A DNA stretch of 64,000 bases from Branchiostoma lanceolatum (taxonomy: Eukaryota; Chordata; Leptocardii; Amphioxiformes; Branchiostomatidae), in contig NC_089732.1 in NCBI RefSeq assembly GCF_035083965.1, forward strand, positions 5,347,383 through 5,411,382. Reading direction: 5' to 3'. Positions within the stretch are counted from its first letter, which is position 1, and each line of letters begins with the position of its first letter. Shown here one piece after another: positions 44,301 to 60,690 of this stretch. The translations under genes were made by a program, and so were the position numbers. The notes under the pieces are model-generated. The model was not told the origin of the DNA, did not search any database, and saw only the letters and a list, made by a program, of their open reading frames with translations.

Positions 44301-47300
44301 AGATTCTTAACCCTTCTTACCCTGTGCATATTCCAGAGTTGCGAGTGCGACTTGACTCTGTGCCTTGTCAAACACCAAGTCTTTGGTGTGTTCGATGAAA
44401 AACCTCAGCAGGGGTGCAGACACAAACTCTAACAACTCATGTCTTCTCATGGCTGGGTCCTTCTTGCTGTTGATACAGTTGTAAAAAAAAAAAAAGGGTC
44501 AACATCATTTGGCGGAGGTATGAGGTTGTGGAACTCTAGTTTTGAGATGGATTCAAGGTTTTCATTCTGGGGCCAAACAACAAATTTGGCACAAAGCATG
44601 GGCACATACCACCAGATGTTTTTTTTTTTTTTTATACATGTTTTTATATAGGCCTTTAGAAGTAGTTCATTGAGTTCTTTGGCCATTTTAGATACACAGA
44701 TAGACAGGGCAAAAATTACTTGCACCAAAACATTTTTTGCTTGCACAACACAAACCTTACCAATTAAGGGTTAATGACCCGCCCCAAGGTGTATATGGTG
44801 TCATAACGCCTGGCCATGTGCTATAACCACCGAATAAAACCACCGAGTGAGCGAAGCGAACGAGGTGGTTTTATGAGATGGTTATAGCACATGACCAGAC
44901 GTTATGACACCATATACACCAAGGAAGAGGCGGGTCATTAACGTTATTATCATAAAGCTTATCCAAACTGACGCATATAAGAGTAGACAATTTCTGTTTG
45001 ACGCATAGATCCCTTATACTATTAAGAATGCAGTTCAAATTCACATTTGTCCTTTTTTAACAGAAGATGATGAAGAATATGTACAACTGTTGCCTGATTT
45101 ATTTATTTCAACCACACAGGATAGGAGGGTCGGTTTCAGGTCAGTCAGAAAATGTTATCATTGAAGAATCTCCCTGCAACATGACCTCAGGTAACCTGAA
45201 TAGAACACAGGTTCTTTGGCCAGCAGGAAATGGAACGCGCGGAACCTTAGATAGAACGTGGTTTCTTTGGCCAACAGCAAATGGAACACGCGGAACATTT
45301 TTGGGAATTTTAAATTTGTTTCCCCTTTTTCATGTATTCTAAGGAAATTTTTTAGGAATTCTAAGACAATAAAGATTTTTTAAACAAGGTTAAGAAAAAG
45401 ATTCATCAAAAAGATACCCCCTCTACAAAATGGAACGGTTGTGTTCTGGCATGACGTCAATAAGTGGTGTGTTATGGCGTGATAACAGACCACTTATTGT
45501 GGGCAATGGAGGCTTCTGATTGGTCAACGCCATCTACCTATGTGATAATACGCCATACCAATCATTTAATTACGGCCCAGCCATTCTACGACATCTGTTA
45601 TAGTTTTGCAATTTACAGCAAATGTTTGCTCATTTTGCAGCTTTTTTGTACGATTCAGTGTGGCATCAAAAAAGGTTTTTTTAATGGATGAAACTTGACA
45701 TGCATGTGGATGAGTCTTTAGTGCACTGCCACAGCAATTTCATGGTGATTTTATCTGTCAAAGTTCCAATCCCCTTGCCAGTCATCCTAGCCAGGCTTGA
45801 ACTGATTAGTACCGGTACAGTACCAGGGTTCAAGTTGGTTGGTTTATTGCGATACCATTTAGTCGAATTACGACTAATCTTCCAGGGTTCAACATAAAAA
45901 AGTATACAAACACAGACATATATACAGAGCAAGATTAAAAGGACATAACATTATATACATGTATTTTGGACCTGTATCAAATTGATTAAACCGTACCGGT
46001 GCAGTGTACCTGAACTACCAATGTTGAAATAATGTTTGATTTTCAATAAGGACAAGAGCATGGTTGAACCGATAACAACAAAATACAGTGTACCAGTACG
46101 GTTCTACTGCTGAAATCATCATCATCTTGGCGTACCATACTGTTACATACAACCATTAAAGTTAAAGTGACCCGGGCGCCCATCTCCATTTCTATAGCCC
46201 TTGGGCCACACACATTTGTGCAAGTCACTACAGCAGGGGGCTGGTCCGCTGGTAGTGATGTGTGTCCAACTTCCATACTCTTTCCCAAATGCTGAGTGCT
46301 AAGCAGAGAAAGCAGTATGTACCATTTTTAGAGTCTTTGGTATGACCCGGCCGGGGTTCGAACTCACGACCTACCGTATGCAAGGCAAGCACTCTACCAA
46401 CTAGGCCATTGCACCGGTACATAGGCCGGTACCCTATGGTTGTATGGCAGTATATACAACCATACTGCTGAAATATCCTAGTCTGTCCCACCTTGTCTCA
46501 TTGCTGTCTCCCTGCTGCAGTAGTTTGACGATGTCAGGGTGGATGTGCCCCTGGTGCCGTCCACACAACAGGTACAGGAGAACCTTCCTGCCATACTGGT
46601 CCTGTACAAGGTCCGGTACATTCTGTAGCAGTTCCTGGGGAATGAGAATGGAACAATATGTTTCTCATACATGTATATGGCAATATCACGTATAAGAAAC
46701 ATATGGCCATGTATATGGCAATATCATGTATAAGAAACATATGGCCATGTACCGGTATATGGCAATATCATGTATAAGAAACATATGGCCATGTATATGA
46801 CATAACAAGAATAGCACTACACTGGACACCAGAAGGGTGGCAAACAGTGGCGAAAGAACTGTTACAAACTTTGCACGTAAAAGAACCCAACACACGTATC
46901 GAGAAGAGTAGGGGTGACCCGGTGTGCTTGGCCAAAAACACGAGCCGTAGCAAAGCCGCATTGCACTACCACTAGCTACTTGAAAAAGCATCATGCTTCA
47001 CCTCATATGAGGATGCCTTGAAACGAAAAAAAAAAATGTTACAACCTTTCATACTACACCATATTTTATAAGATAGACTAATTAGCCTAATACAATGTTA
47101 TCTATGTACCAGTGAATGCCATACTTTGTACCTTGTACAATTGTTTTGCAATAAAGTTATTAATATTATTAATATTATTATAATAGCCAGCATTATCAAG
47201 CAGGACAACATATACCCCATGTGAGCCCTGTGAGCTAAAAAGGACATTTTTGGTCGGAAAATGGCCCGTGTTTTCTTGATCACTGCGTTATGTTCAGATA

Positions 47301-50300
47301 AGATCAGAGATTAGATAAGGTTCGCTAGTCACCAAGCCCAGTCCAAATCAAAAAAAATAAAAATAGAGTGGACTCTATGACAAATTAAAGATTCTTTCGA
47401 TCATCATATTCAACAATTGTGAGGAAATATCTATCCGTACCTGCAAGATGGCCTTAGAGACTAACTTGGTGTCGTCAACGACATCAAACAGTGCCAGCAG
47501 GGTGTGGTGGGCAAACTCTTCCTGTGGAGTAAGAAAAGGACGATTCTCAACTTACAAAAGGCATTCCGTAAATAATTTCACCAGGTTGGTAGACAATAGG
47601 AGTTTTCTTTTTACACAACCTCACCTGCTGACGTTTCGGTGTCTGTCAGACACCTTCCCCAGAGCTTCTGACTGGAGTACTGCTTCTCACCGCTATATGT
47701 GGCCGAAGTAGGTGGCGCTTTTGCGGCAAGAAATAGCACTCCAGTCGAAAGCTCTTACTGCTCTGAAGAAAACTCCAATATCCTACAAAAGGCATTGCAT
47801 CAAATGGCAATAAATTGACCACATCTGTCTTTTTCATTCTGATGGCAATTGGAATTAAGATAGCTAGGATTCTAGTGTTATCATATTGGTAAAAATGAAA
47901 ACAGTGCTCATTTGAACAACAAAAACTAAAACAAACCTGGCAAATTTTCTGCACAAAGGTCTTCATAGTCTTGATGATGACTTTTCTATCCTGGAAGAGA
48001 GAGAGAAACCTAAATTTCACTTGAAGGTCTTGCAGGAAGAAGGTTAGAAAATTTGTTGTGACCCATTCACAGAGTCAGCCCGGATGTACCTCTCAAAAAG
48101 TATGATAATTACATATAATGTATCATTTAAAAAAACAATAAACAAGCTTTCCAATGATACAGAGGACAACGAAATTGATAACGAATCAACAGAGATATGA
48201 TCTACCTAAGTTATGTTTCCATACAATAAGATTGTAAAACATAGGTAAACTGTAAGTTATGTTTAACTTTATACATTCTCTGGATGCCATAGAGTGCTGA
48301 ATGTCTATTGGCCATTTGGGAGGTCAAATGTCAAAGGTTACCTTTGCTGTCCCATGCCATAGGCAGTGCATGGTGACCCTTGACCCATCGTGGGTGTGCA
48401 GAATGTGGATGAGGGACTCTCTGATGGCTTCAATCATTTCCTAAAGAATGACAGAAACTTTTTCAACACAAAAGATACACCATTCAGCACCAAGGACAGA
48501 ACTGTACAGTAAACAAAAGGCCAGGTTACCCAAGATCAAACACTTTTACCTGGTCCAAAATAGTGTTACAATAACTCTTAATGCTTTTTCAACACAAAAG
48601 ATACAACATTCAGCACCAAGGACAGTACTGTACACTAAACAAAGGGTAAGGTTACCCCATAGCAAACATGTTTACCTGGTCCAAAATAGTGTTACAATAA
48701 CTCTTAATGCTATTGAGAATATACAATACCATACATGATGTACATTGTACATAGATAGAACCATTCCCTACAAATAACTAGCCTGAGTGCCATCCATGGT
48801 TAAAAGAGAATAGACTGAGCTAGCGGTTACTTCGGAGGATAGTACTCAGGCTAGAAATTAACACAGATGTACAAACATGACTTACTGCTCGAAGCCTGCC
48901 CTCAGCATGAGTGAAGAACTCCAGTAATGCCTTGTGTACCAGAGTGTGTTTCACCACAGTCCTAATCAAAGGATTAGAATTGCACATCAATTAACATAGA
49001 TTGTTAACTTGGAAATATCTGACAAACAGCACTTTTTTGTACTTCATTCATTTAAAATACCAAGGCAACATCATATTGGTAAAAAAAAGCCAACTGGTTG
49101 TTGCCTGTACAAAAAGTGAGCATTTTCTGCTTAGAAATTATATATACTTTGATACCACAAACGTTGGAAATACAGAATTTTTTTTGGTATGGCATGTCAC
49201 ACTGTCCACAATCTTTGGCTGAATTTGTTGATTGCAAGAATTCGAAGAACACCGAATTTCAAAGTCGTCAAAGAGTAAAACATACTTTTGCCTGAAAAGC
49301 TTACTTATAACATTGAACTGGGCTCAGTTACCTGCGAACATTGGCAAATCCCTAAAAATTGTGCAGTGACCGAGAGGCCACTGGCCGTGTTGCTGTTGAA
49401 AATGTCCTGCTGTGTTACGTTGGTTTAAAAGACAATTTTTACCTGAATGCCACAAAGACAAGACAAGAGTTAATTCCTGTGTCACTCACTTCTCCAATAG
49501 CGGGGTCAGAGATTCCTTAAACTCTTTCATCACCAATTCCTTCTTGTCTGGGTGAAGAGTGAAGAGCTCCTGCAAAGTTGTGGTGTTAGGAGCCTGGAAA
49601 ATTGGGGAGAAAGAGTCTAAAATAAGAAGTTTGTACAGCAATAACAATGTTGCCTGGCTAGTCAAATATATCTATAACCTACTGTGTACCTACAAAAAGA
49701 TATCACAACTCAGAGAGAAGCATGTTCTTAAACAAAACAAGGTGAAAAGTTAATGATGTACATTCAGAAATACAATTTGACATGAAACATTGCATTATAA
49801 CATGGTACAATATTAAGTTTGAAATGATCCAAGTTACAATCTTAAAGTAATTTGACCTATTTCCGACTATTATGGATGTTTAAATTTACGTGTGTAACAT
49901 GTCAAGCTCCTTTGAAAAAGTTAAAGAAAGGACAAATACTTAAACATGTTGTAATGAAAAATAATTTTACAGGTCCATTTCTACAAACTGCAGTACCTTG
50001 AAGACCACATAGGTGTTCCCGTACAGTTCTTGCAACATGGCTTTCCTCTGCGTCTGATTGGCCCACTCGTTATAAGCATACTCCAACACACTGGAGGCTT
50101 CCTGGGATCGAGTAAGGCAAGTAAGAAAGTCATGATTAGGTTGGCTGCTAAACAACACATCAAAACTGGAATTTCTGTTGCAGTGCCGAGGAAAGTCGCC
50201 AGGAAGCAAATAATCGACCTTGGCCCTCGTCTTCCCAAGACCTACGAACATATCAAATATCATCACAGAGGTTCTTAAGTTATGCTGACTATAAATATCT

Positions 50301-53232
50301 CGAAACACACACACAGACACACGGTCAGACAGACACACCAAAAACAATATCTCCATTTTTCATGAAGGTAAATACACTTGTAATTGTTACTTAACAAAGT
50401 AATACACATCAACAGTACTGTCTGAAAGGTATTTTAGTCATCAAGTTGTATGACAAGTTTCATGAAATAGAGAAACTGCTAAGATAACAGTACTACATTC
50501 CGAACCTACCGTATGTCTGACGAGCTTCTTTATGTGACCATGAAAACTCTTCATGATTTCAGCTTTCTGCTCTTTGGACCTAGTGCAGTAAGAAACAGAA
50601 GTTGTACAATGATTAATGACAATAAATGAAATCATTGATTCATACCATGTACATTTCATAGAAGCAAGAACATACATGTAGATAGTAGAATACAGTGTAT
50701 ATATTTTACACACACTCAAGCAGAGATTGGTAGGGCTAGCAGAAAAAGAGGGGCATAGGGTAACAAAGTTACAATCTTCCCCAACAACCTCTGCTTGTAG
50801 AGTACTCTAAAGCATAATCCACAAATGGTACAGTACAAGAAGTAGAGTTTTCAAATTACATGCTGATACTCACCCATACTTCAGGAGTTTCCTGACACTA
50901 AACTTTGCGTATTTGGACTTGGACATATTCACCAACTCATCTGGAACAAAGAAAAGGCAGATCATTAAAGTCTGTGTGATGTAAAGAAACTGTCAGTAGT
51001 TTTCCATAAATGTGTACAATTTTCAACTCAGGTATTAGAAAGTATCAAAGCTCTACATTCAAACAGGTTTTTTCTTGTACCTCTTATTTCATTTATAAAA
51101 CTGTACTTTTTGCTGTATTTACACACATCAGATGTTGTTATTCCATAAGATTATTGTTGTAATTGTACATAGCCTTTTCCTTCCCCTTGTAGTTGTATAG
51201 TTGCTTCAAGTTAGATTTTGTTACATGTAACATGCCTGAAGTGCGCAATTCAGTGTCTTCTGCTGTGCTTAGGATGCTGCCATGTATTTTAAAGTTCAAT
51301 GATCAAATCAATAAACCTATGATACATACCAGTGCATATTAGAAGTCTGTGTAGAAACACCTCTTACCTTTGAGTTCTTCGAACAATGTGGCTCTCTGCT
51401 CGGGAGTGCCAAACTGAATACAACACTGCATCACCCTCACTGAGTCATGGGCGTTGGCAAGCTGTTGGAAACAAACATAGCATTTCATTTTGTTACAGAA
51501 ACATTTTAACTAACCAAAAAATTTTGGATCATCGAAATTAAGAGTAGCATTGTGATACTGTAAATGCAGAAATGTTCGTGGGGATTCAATTTGACGGTAG
51601 GGAGAAAATTGAGTGTTAGCAGTGGTTTTGAGTTCGCGTTTGAAACAATACTCAATAGTAGCACTATATTCACACAAAGGAACAACTTTTTGCAGTGGTA
51701 AGCTTGTGGTAACAAGTTTACCGGTATACCGTGAAAGTGTGAACATAAAACCACTGTGACCATTGCTGCATTTACAGTACATCTTTGATCATTTATTCAC
51801 CTCCTTAACCCTGCCCTTGATGAGTCCGTAGAGTTCTGTCATCAGCTTGGCTCTGGTCTCTTTCTTACAATCATGTCTGCAGAGAAAGGTGCATAGAATG
51901 ACTTGTTAAGTTGTTTATAAGGCATTTTCACACACTCTCCATATCAATGATGAAGCAGGCAGGTGCTGTTGGTGTCTCTTTTTGCATTTCAGTGGATCCT
52001 TGCTCAACTGTACACAAGATTTTTGCATTTCATCGGCAAGTCTTCTTTAAGTATTCTTCAGTTCTGGCATCCCTTCTTTGAGCTGTAAACATTTGATAGA
52101 GGTTATTTGATAGGGTCAGAAGATCTTTAAATGTCCAGCAACATTTGAGTTATGATTCACAGAAATGCAATAGGGACACCAAACACAGCAAGACATCACA
52201 TGGAAATTTTCACTTTGGAGTTGACAAAATTTTGTAATTTTGCATTCAACACATGGTTAAAGCTCACTAAACCATGCTTCTGTTTCAGTGTTTCAGACCA
52301 GCTTTGCACAGTGAATGTCAGGAAGACAAAAACTAGGTGAGGGTACCTTCTGACGACCTCCCAGATCTCCTTGGTCCTCTTGAGAAGTGGGTAGTTGTTC
52401 TTCAGCTGTCTACGGACTTCCTTTCGCTCCTTCTTCTTCATCTCCACAAGCTTCTGTTTCTTTTCTGGACTTTCCCCTGAACATGTTCATTTGTACCATA
52501 AAGAGATTGACAAAGAACCCTTCAAAAGACACTTAGATTTTTTACTTTGTCCTATTGATACGGCGGGGTTTTCGGCCCAGAACGCAGCGGTCCCGGGTTT
52601 GAATCCCCTGACCCCACCGATCTTGTGCCCTTGGGATCGGAAAAAGGCACTTTACACGACTTCCCTCACTCCGCCCAAGTGTAAAAACAGGTATATTATG
52701 TGTGGGTCACGACACCAGCAATAGCTGCCTGTGTCTCACATGTATTGCACTGTTGAAATTATATTATAAAATGAAATCAAAAGGAGAAAGAAATCATAGA
52801 CCATCAATGGACAAATTGTTGGATCCTTTTTTCCGTCCCAAGCAATAAAAGGGAGGAAGGATGGACCCTTGATAAACTGCTGGTTTAAATAGACTTGGGT
52901 CACTTGACTATCATAGATTTGTATGATAAAAAACACAAATTACATAACTCACCACTTTCCCCTTCTTCCTCACTCTTTCTCTTCTTTCCTTTTTTCTCGG
53001 GTAACTTTTTCTTTTGTCCTGTCTTTTCTTCCCCCTCTGTAGACTTCTTAACTTTGCCATCCTTCTTTAACTTCTTGCCCTTTGTCTTCTGGTCTGTTTT
53101 CTTGAAAAGTTTGCCTCCAGCAAGTTCTTGAGACTGATCGTTGAAGGACTTGACTTTCTTGGTGGGTGGGCCAGTTGCTGCTCCTTTGGTGCGTTTAATT
53201 TTGATCTTCTTCTCTGGTTTAGTATCCTCCAT
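41396..53232 (-). CDS. PUM3: Pumilio homolog 3 (PUF6/Puf-A family)
   Basis: Eighteen coding exons join without a frame break: 53232-52953, 52476-52347, 51876-51801, 51461-51368, 50940-50874, 50579-50510, 50101-49997, 49593-49490, 48961-48886, 48440-48342, 47990-47937, 47521-47441, 46634-46492, 44466-44321, 43902-43817, 43081-42991, 42639-42549 and 41531-41396 (TAG). The product is about 642 aa, close to the vertebrate length (about 648 in human). A Lys-rich nuclear/nucleolar N-terminus (KKIKIKRTKG) is followed by KEIWEVVRR, the PUF-like helical repeats (HDSVRVMQCCIQFG, KYAKFSVRKLLKYG, FHGHIKKLVRH, EYAYNEW, QELYGNTYVVFK, HTHDGSRVTMHCLWHG, DQYGRKVLLYLL), the KKDPAMRRHELLE block, VEHPAGHLFLK and SWAKVNRGAFVIV. 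These line up along the whole vertebrate family. PUM3/PUF6 proteins are nucleolar RNA/DNA-binding factors for 60S ribosome assembly. The second of two in-frame ATGs is preferred because ACAATGG is the better start context; 53241 would add three residues. Confidence 0.96.
41765..41835. repeat. Retroposon tail with ATT repeats, copy 1
   Basis: ACTTTGTACCTTGCAAAATT, GTGCAATAAAATTTATT, then ATT units. It is homologous to 47105-47185. Confidence 0.65.
43341..43545. repeat. TACTGTAAATGCAG element, copy 2
   Basis: ATACTGTAAATGCAGAAATG at the left and ACATTTCTGCATTAATTTTA at the right are inverted ends. It lies in a PUM3 intron. Confidence 0.7.
44020..44215. repeat. Dispersed repeat (GCTAGGGGGCCC family), diverged copy
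   Basis: GAGCTATCTACCACCCAAAA, TGCAGTACCATAGAAAGATG and CCAATCCATCCAGACATTCT follow the family order, in a PUM3 intron. Confidence 0.6.
44771..44941. mobile_element. Foldback element
   Basis: TTAATGACCCGCC and GGTGTATATGGTGTCATAAC at the left are mirrored by GTTATGACACCATATACACC and GGCGGGTCATTAA at the right. The middle pairs AACCACCGAATAAAACCACC with GGTGGTTTTATGAGATGGTT. It is almost a complete palindrome of 171 bp in a PUM3 intron. Confidence 0.9.
45201..45297. repeat. Two-copy tandem repeat
   Basis: The 51-bp unit (TAGAACACAGGTTCTTTGGC, then AGGAAATGGAACGCGCGGAA) occurs twice with a few changes. Confidence 0.8.
46325..46425 (-). mobile_element. tRNA-Ala-like SINE head
   Basis: The minus strand reads TGGCCTAGTTGG (A-box), TGGTAGAGTGCTTGCCTTGC and GTGAGTTCGAACCCC (B-box), closely following tRNA-Ala(TGC). 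The acceptor stem does not pair, so it is a tRNA-derived SINE or pseudogene in a PUM3 intron. Confidence 0.75.
46668..46800. repeat. Three-copy tandem repeat
   Basis: Units of 43-49 bp with GTATAAGAAACATATGGCCA and TGTATATGGCAATATCA. One unit carries an extra CCGGTA. Confidence 0.88.
46873..46985. repeat. Dispersed SINE-body repeat, copy 3 (inverted)
   Basis: CGTAAAAGAACCCAACACAC, GAGAAGAGTAGGGGTGACCC and GGCCAAAAACACGAGCCG are the reverse complement of 4550-4640. Confidence 0.8.
47105..47185. repeat. Retroposon tail with ATT repeats, copy 2
   Basis: ACTTTGTACCTTGTACAATT, TTTTGCAATAAAGTTATT, then TAATATTAT units, as at 41765-41835. Confidence 0.65.
48458..48709. repeat. Two-copy tandem duplication, 126-bp unit
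   Basis: CTTTTTCAACACAAAAGATA starts both units (48458 and 48584), and both end GTTACAATAACTCTTAATGC. It lies in the PUM3 intron next to the exon ending at 48440. Confidence 0.92.
48779..48857. repeat. Short foldback (CTAGCCTGAGT family)
   Basis: CTAGCCTGAGTGCCATCC at the left and GATAGTACTCAGGCTAG at the right pair at the tips. A relative lies at 60567-60636. Confidence 0.7.
49990..50370. repeat. Dispersed repeat (GCTAGGGGGCCC family) abutting a PUM3 exon
   Basis: GTTGCAGTGCCGAGGAAAGT, GACTATAAATATCTCGAAAC and AAAACAATATCTCCATTTTT occur in family order between the PUM3 exons at 50101-49997 and 50579-50510. The repeat proper starts about 50 bp from the former exon, near 50150. Confidence 0.6.
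51553..51782. repeat. TACTGTAAATGCAG element, copy 3
   Basis: GATACTGTAAATGCAGAAAT at the left is inverted in TTGCTGCATTTACAGTA at the right. The right end lies only about 20 bp from the PUM3 exon end at 51801. Confidence 0.78.
52555..52720 (+). mobile_element. tRNA-derived SINE
   Basis: The B-box-like GGTCCCGGGTTTGAATCCCC precedes CTTGTGCCCTTGGGATCG, AAAAAGGCACTTTACACG and ACTTCCCTCACTCCGCCC, a body resembling the repeats at 2025 and 56515. It lies in the first coding intron of PUM3. Confidence 0.65.
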
Positions 53233-53712
53233 TGTTAACATGTTACAGCCATTTCTTTACAAAACTGAAGAAAAATGATACAGGGATATAACAGTTAGCG
53301 AACTGAAAAGAAACTTGTTTTTTAACTACTAAAAAATCTTAGTAACGCTTAGCTAGGGAGAAAAGTACTGTACTATAATTTGACTATTTTATATTTACTT
53401 CACACATTTCTAATCTATATGAACAGTTTTAGACTATGCATGACATTGTTCCAGATGTGCTTTTTGCATAAATCGATGACTGTGATCTTAGATATTATCG
53501 TAGTTTTCAAAGAGATCAGTATGGCATAATTTGGGAGGGAGGGGGGCGAACTTCGCAAAACGGAACATGTCCCAACTTAGAATTATTCCACAATCGCGCT
53601 TATTTCCAAAGAAAACGGTGCAATTTTAGTTTAAACAGAACGATTTATGAGTATTCATGATAATTCTAAGGCAGTAAAATGTTGAATCATTCGGAAATGT
53701 GAAAAACTTACT
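53233..53712 (-). promoter_or_regulatory. PUM3 5' UTR intron and short upstream ORF
   Basis: A 5' UTR exon probably ends at 53712 (TTGTCA|GTAAGT) and splices to 53264 (TTTTCTTCAG). In the second UTR part an upstream ATG at 53252 (AAATGG context) opens a five-codon frame (MAVTC) whose TAA at 53237-53235 ends two nucleotides before the main ATG at 53232. The transcription start is not visible. Confidence 0.6.
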
Positions 53713-55161
53713 GACAAATCCTTTCCCAATCCTGGACACTCTGTCTGTAGCACGTTGCCTCCTATGGGTTAACCTCTAACCCGGAGGTGGTACAGACAGG
53801 AAGTACTAGGGCACCGGGAGTAGGTCATAGGTTAGGAGGTGTGTCTGTGTGAGTTTGTAAAGAAGTTGTGTAAGAAGAAGGGCTTTCTTAAGCTTTTGTT
53901 GTCTTTCTGAGTCTGTCAAAGGAAGTCCAGGGTTGTGTTGAGTAGCCAGAGTGTTGTATAAGTCGTTTGTGTGCCAAGAAACCGTTGAATATTCAGCTAA
54001 GCGAAGCAAGAAACGTGAGTACACATGTTTAGATTTCTAAACTTTTTTGACGAGGCCTAAGATTATGTCGTCTTGGGTTATGAGATAATTTTTGCATAAC
54101 GGGTTATACCTAGATTATCTTCTAAGTTCAGCCACGATGTGGTGTACCCAGTTCCATCGCACAAACTTCTGTGTATCAGCAGAGAATTGGATATGGCAAA
54201 TGTGTTTGTGTATGTAGCATACAATTTGCATTAATTTATCCACTCTTTATGATATGTGATTAATGATTGTTTGGATTAAAAATATGATCAATCTATCTGA
54301 CGTTACCACAAGAGTTTAACTTTATTCTACGCTACATGTAGTCTCTTAACTCACAGGCTTTATGAAGTTTATCAACTTCCGAACTAAAATACAGAGATTT
54401 GAAAAAAAAGTGACATTTAATGTCCACAATTATGCATGATCTGTTTGTAGCTTTTTAACACTATTAGACATATTCAACAACAAAATATAAAACGGGGGGG
54501 ATTATGAAACACCAATTCAGTCATTGGTTTTTAAACTGTATTGATATCTTGTACATGTAGTACTGTACAGCTTATACTGTTTGCAGTGGTATTATTCACG
54601 ATTTTTTGTGGTGAACTCTACAAAGCAAATGTGTGTGTCCAATGTATCACTACTGTACCATAGAAATGTTTCAACTGCAAACTCCAAACATTGTGAAAAC
54701 CTCCTATCCCCTTCTAGCTCTACCACAGAATTTCATTGCCACAAAAATAGATACGATATATGAAGATTGATACAGGACCTGTACCCCTTCACTTTTACAC
54801 TCTTTTTGATTGACCGCTCCTGGCATAGTAATACAGTTTATGTGGATAAGTGAAGACAGAGCATTCTGTTGCCTTCTCTTCATGTAGAAATTTAACAATA
54901 AAGGCCTTAATTACTATAGCCTTACAGCCACGAGGATAACCTTTGCACTCAGTGCACAAAGGCAAATATTTGCAGATATTACAAAAGGGAACTAAGTAAC
55001 AGCATATATTTTGAATCATAAAACATCTATGCAAAGTGAAATATCTTAATTCATATACTGTACGAGTAGATACGGAAACACTTTTCTTACTTAGCTTAGA
55101 GAAATGTTGGAACCTATTGTGCTGTTACAGGTTGGATACCCATTTACTGAAGGCAGGGTTG
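53713..55161. other. Intergenic region between PUM3 and adenylate kinase
   Basis: This 1.4-kb spacer between divergent genes should contain both promoters. A minus-strand frame at 54024-53806 is open for 72 codons but has no recognised domain. A dispersed repeat occupies about 54560-54755. Confidence 0.5.
54560..54755. repeat. Dispersed repeat in the AK locus, three copies
   Basis: The words GTGTGTCCAATGTATCACTA, CATAGAAATGTTTCAACTGC and GAAAACCTCC recur with changes at 56930-57060 and 59045-59205, both in adenylate kinase introns. Confidence 0.6.
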
Positions 55162-59938
<4,777 letters not shown>

Positions 59939-60690
59939 TAGAACATCTACTATGTAGGATGTGGGCAGTTGATGCTGTGATACAATCGTTCTCATTGGTC
60001 AAGGTGTACTTAAACTGATTTGCTTGCCAATGGTCAACCTGCAGTGATCCTTGATTAACTATAATTGTAACTGTCTGTCTGTCAGGTATATGAAAATGTT
60101 CTTCTTGATTTTAAGTATGTACGATGCACATCATATGGTAGCTTCATGGGGAACTTTCTTTTTGATCTGTAAAATTACATACAAATAGTCCATTATAGTT
60201 ACAGCTATACAATAGGCTAATCACATGGAAACATAGTATACAATGTAAAATGAAAACATAAAAATGAAAATATTTGATGGATATACAGCCAGTCTCTCAT
60301 TGGGCAAACTGTTAATTGCCATGCTATCATTGCAGTCAGGATTGGTCTATTCAGAGAATGATGTAAAAATAATTTCCTCTGATTGTGACTATTACCAACA
60401 GTTCATAAGATCGATAGGTTCCTATAACGATCATGGTGATGAGTAACAATCATAATTACAATATGGAACGGAAAAAGGAAATTGATGATTGGTTGCTTAC
60501 AAGTATGCATTAGACAATTGATCGAGGTCAAATACAACCAAGGTATTTTAAACATGCTTGAAAATAGCCTGAGTACCAGCCTCCACAGTGACAACTGGCT
60601 CAAAAAAAAATCTACAGAGGCTGGTACTCAGGTTAGCTTTAAAAAAGATGTACAAAAATGTAGATATTTTAATAAAGAATCAAGAAAAAT
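59939..60690 (+). other. Adenylate kinase 3' UTR candidate
   Basis: The first AATAAA after the stop is at 60671-60676. The stretch includes a short foldback (60567-60636) and otherwise ordinary AT-rich sequence. Confidence 0.45.
60567..60636. repeat. Short foldback (CCTGAGTACCAGCCT)
   Basis: GCCTGAGTACCAGCCTCCAC is mirrored by AGAGGCTGGTACTCAGG with about 30 nt between. Confidence 0.85.

Noticed and set aside
53806..54024. 72-codon minus-strand frame upstream of PUM3
   Set aside because: No domain, and it lies where the promoter and first UTR exon of PUM3 are expected.
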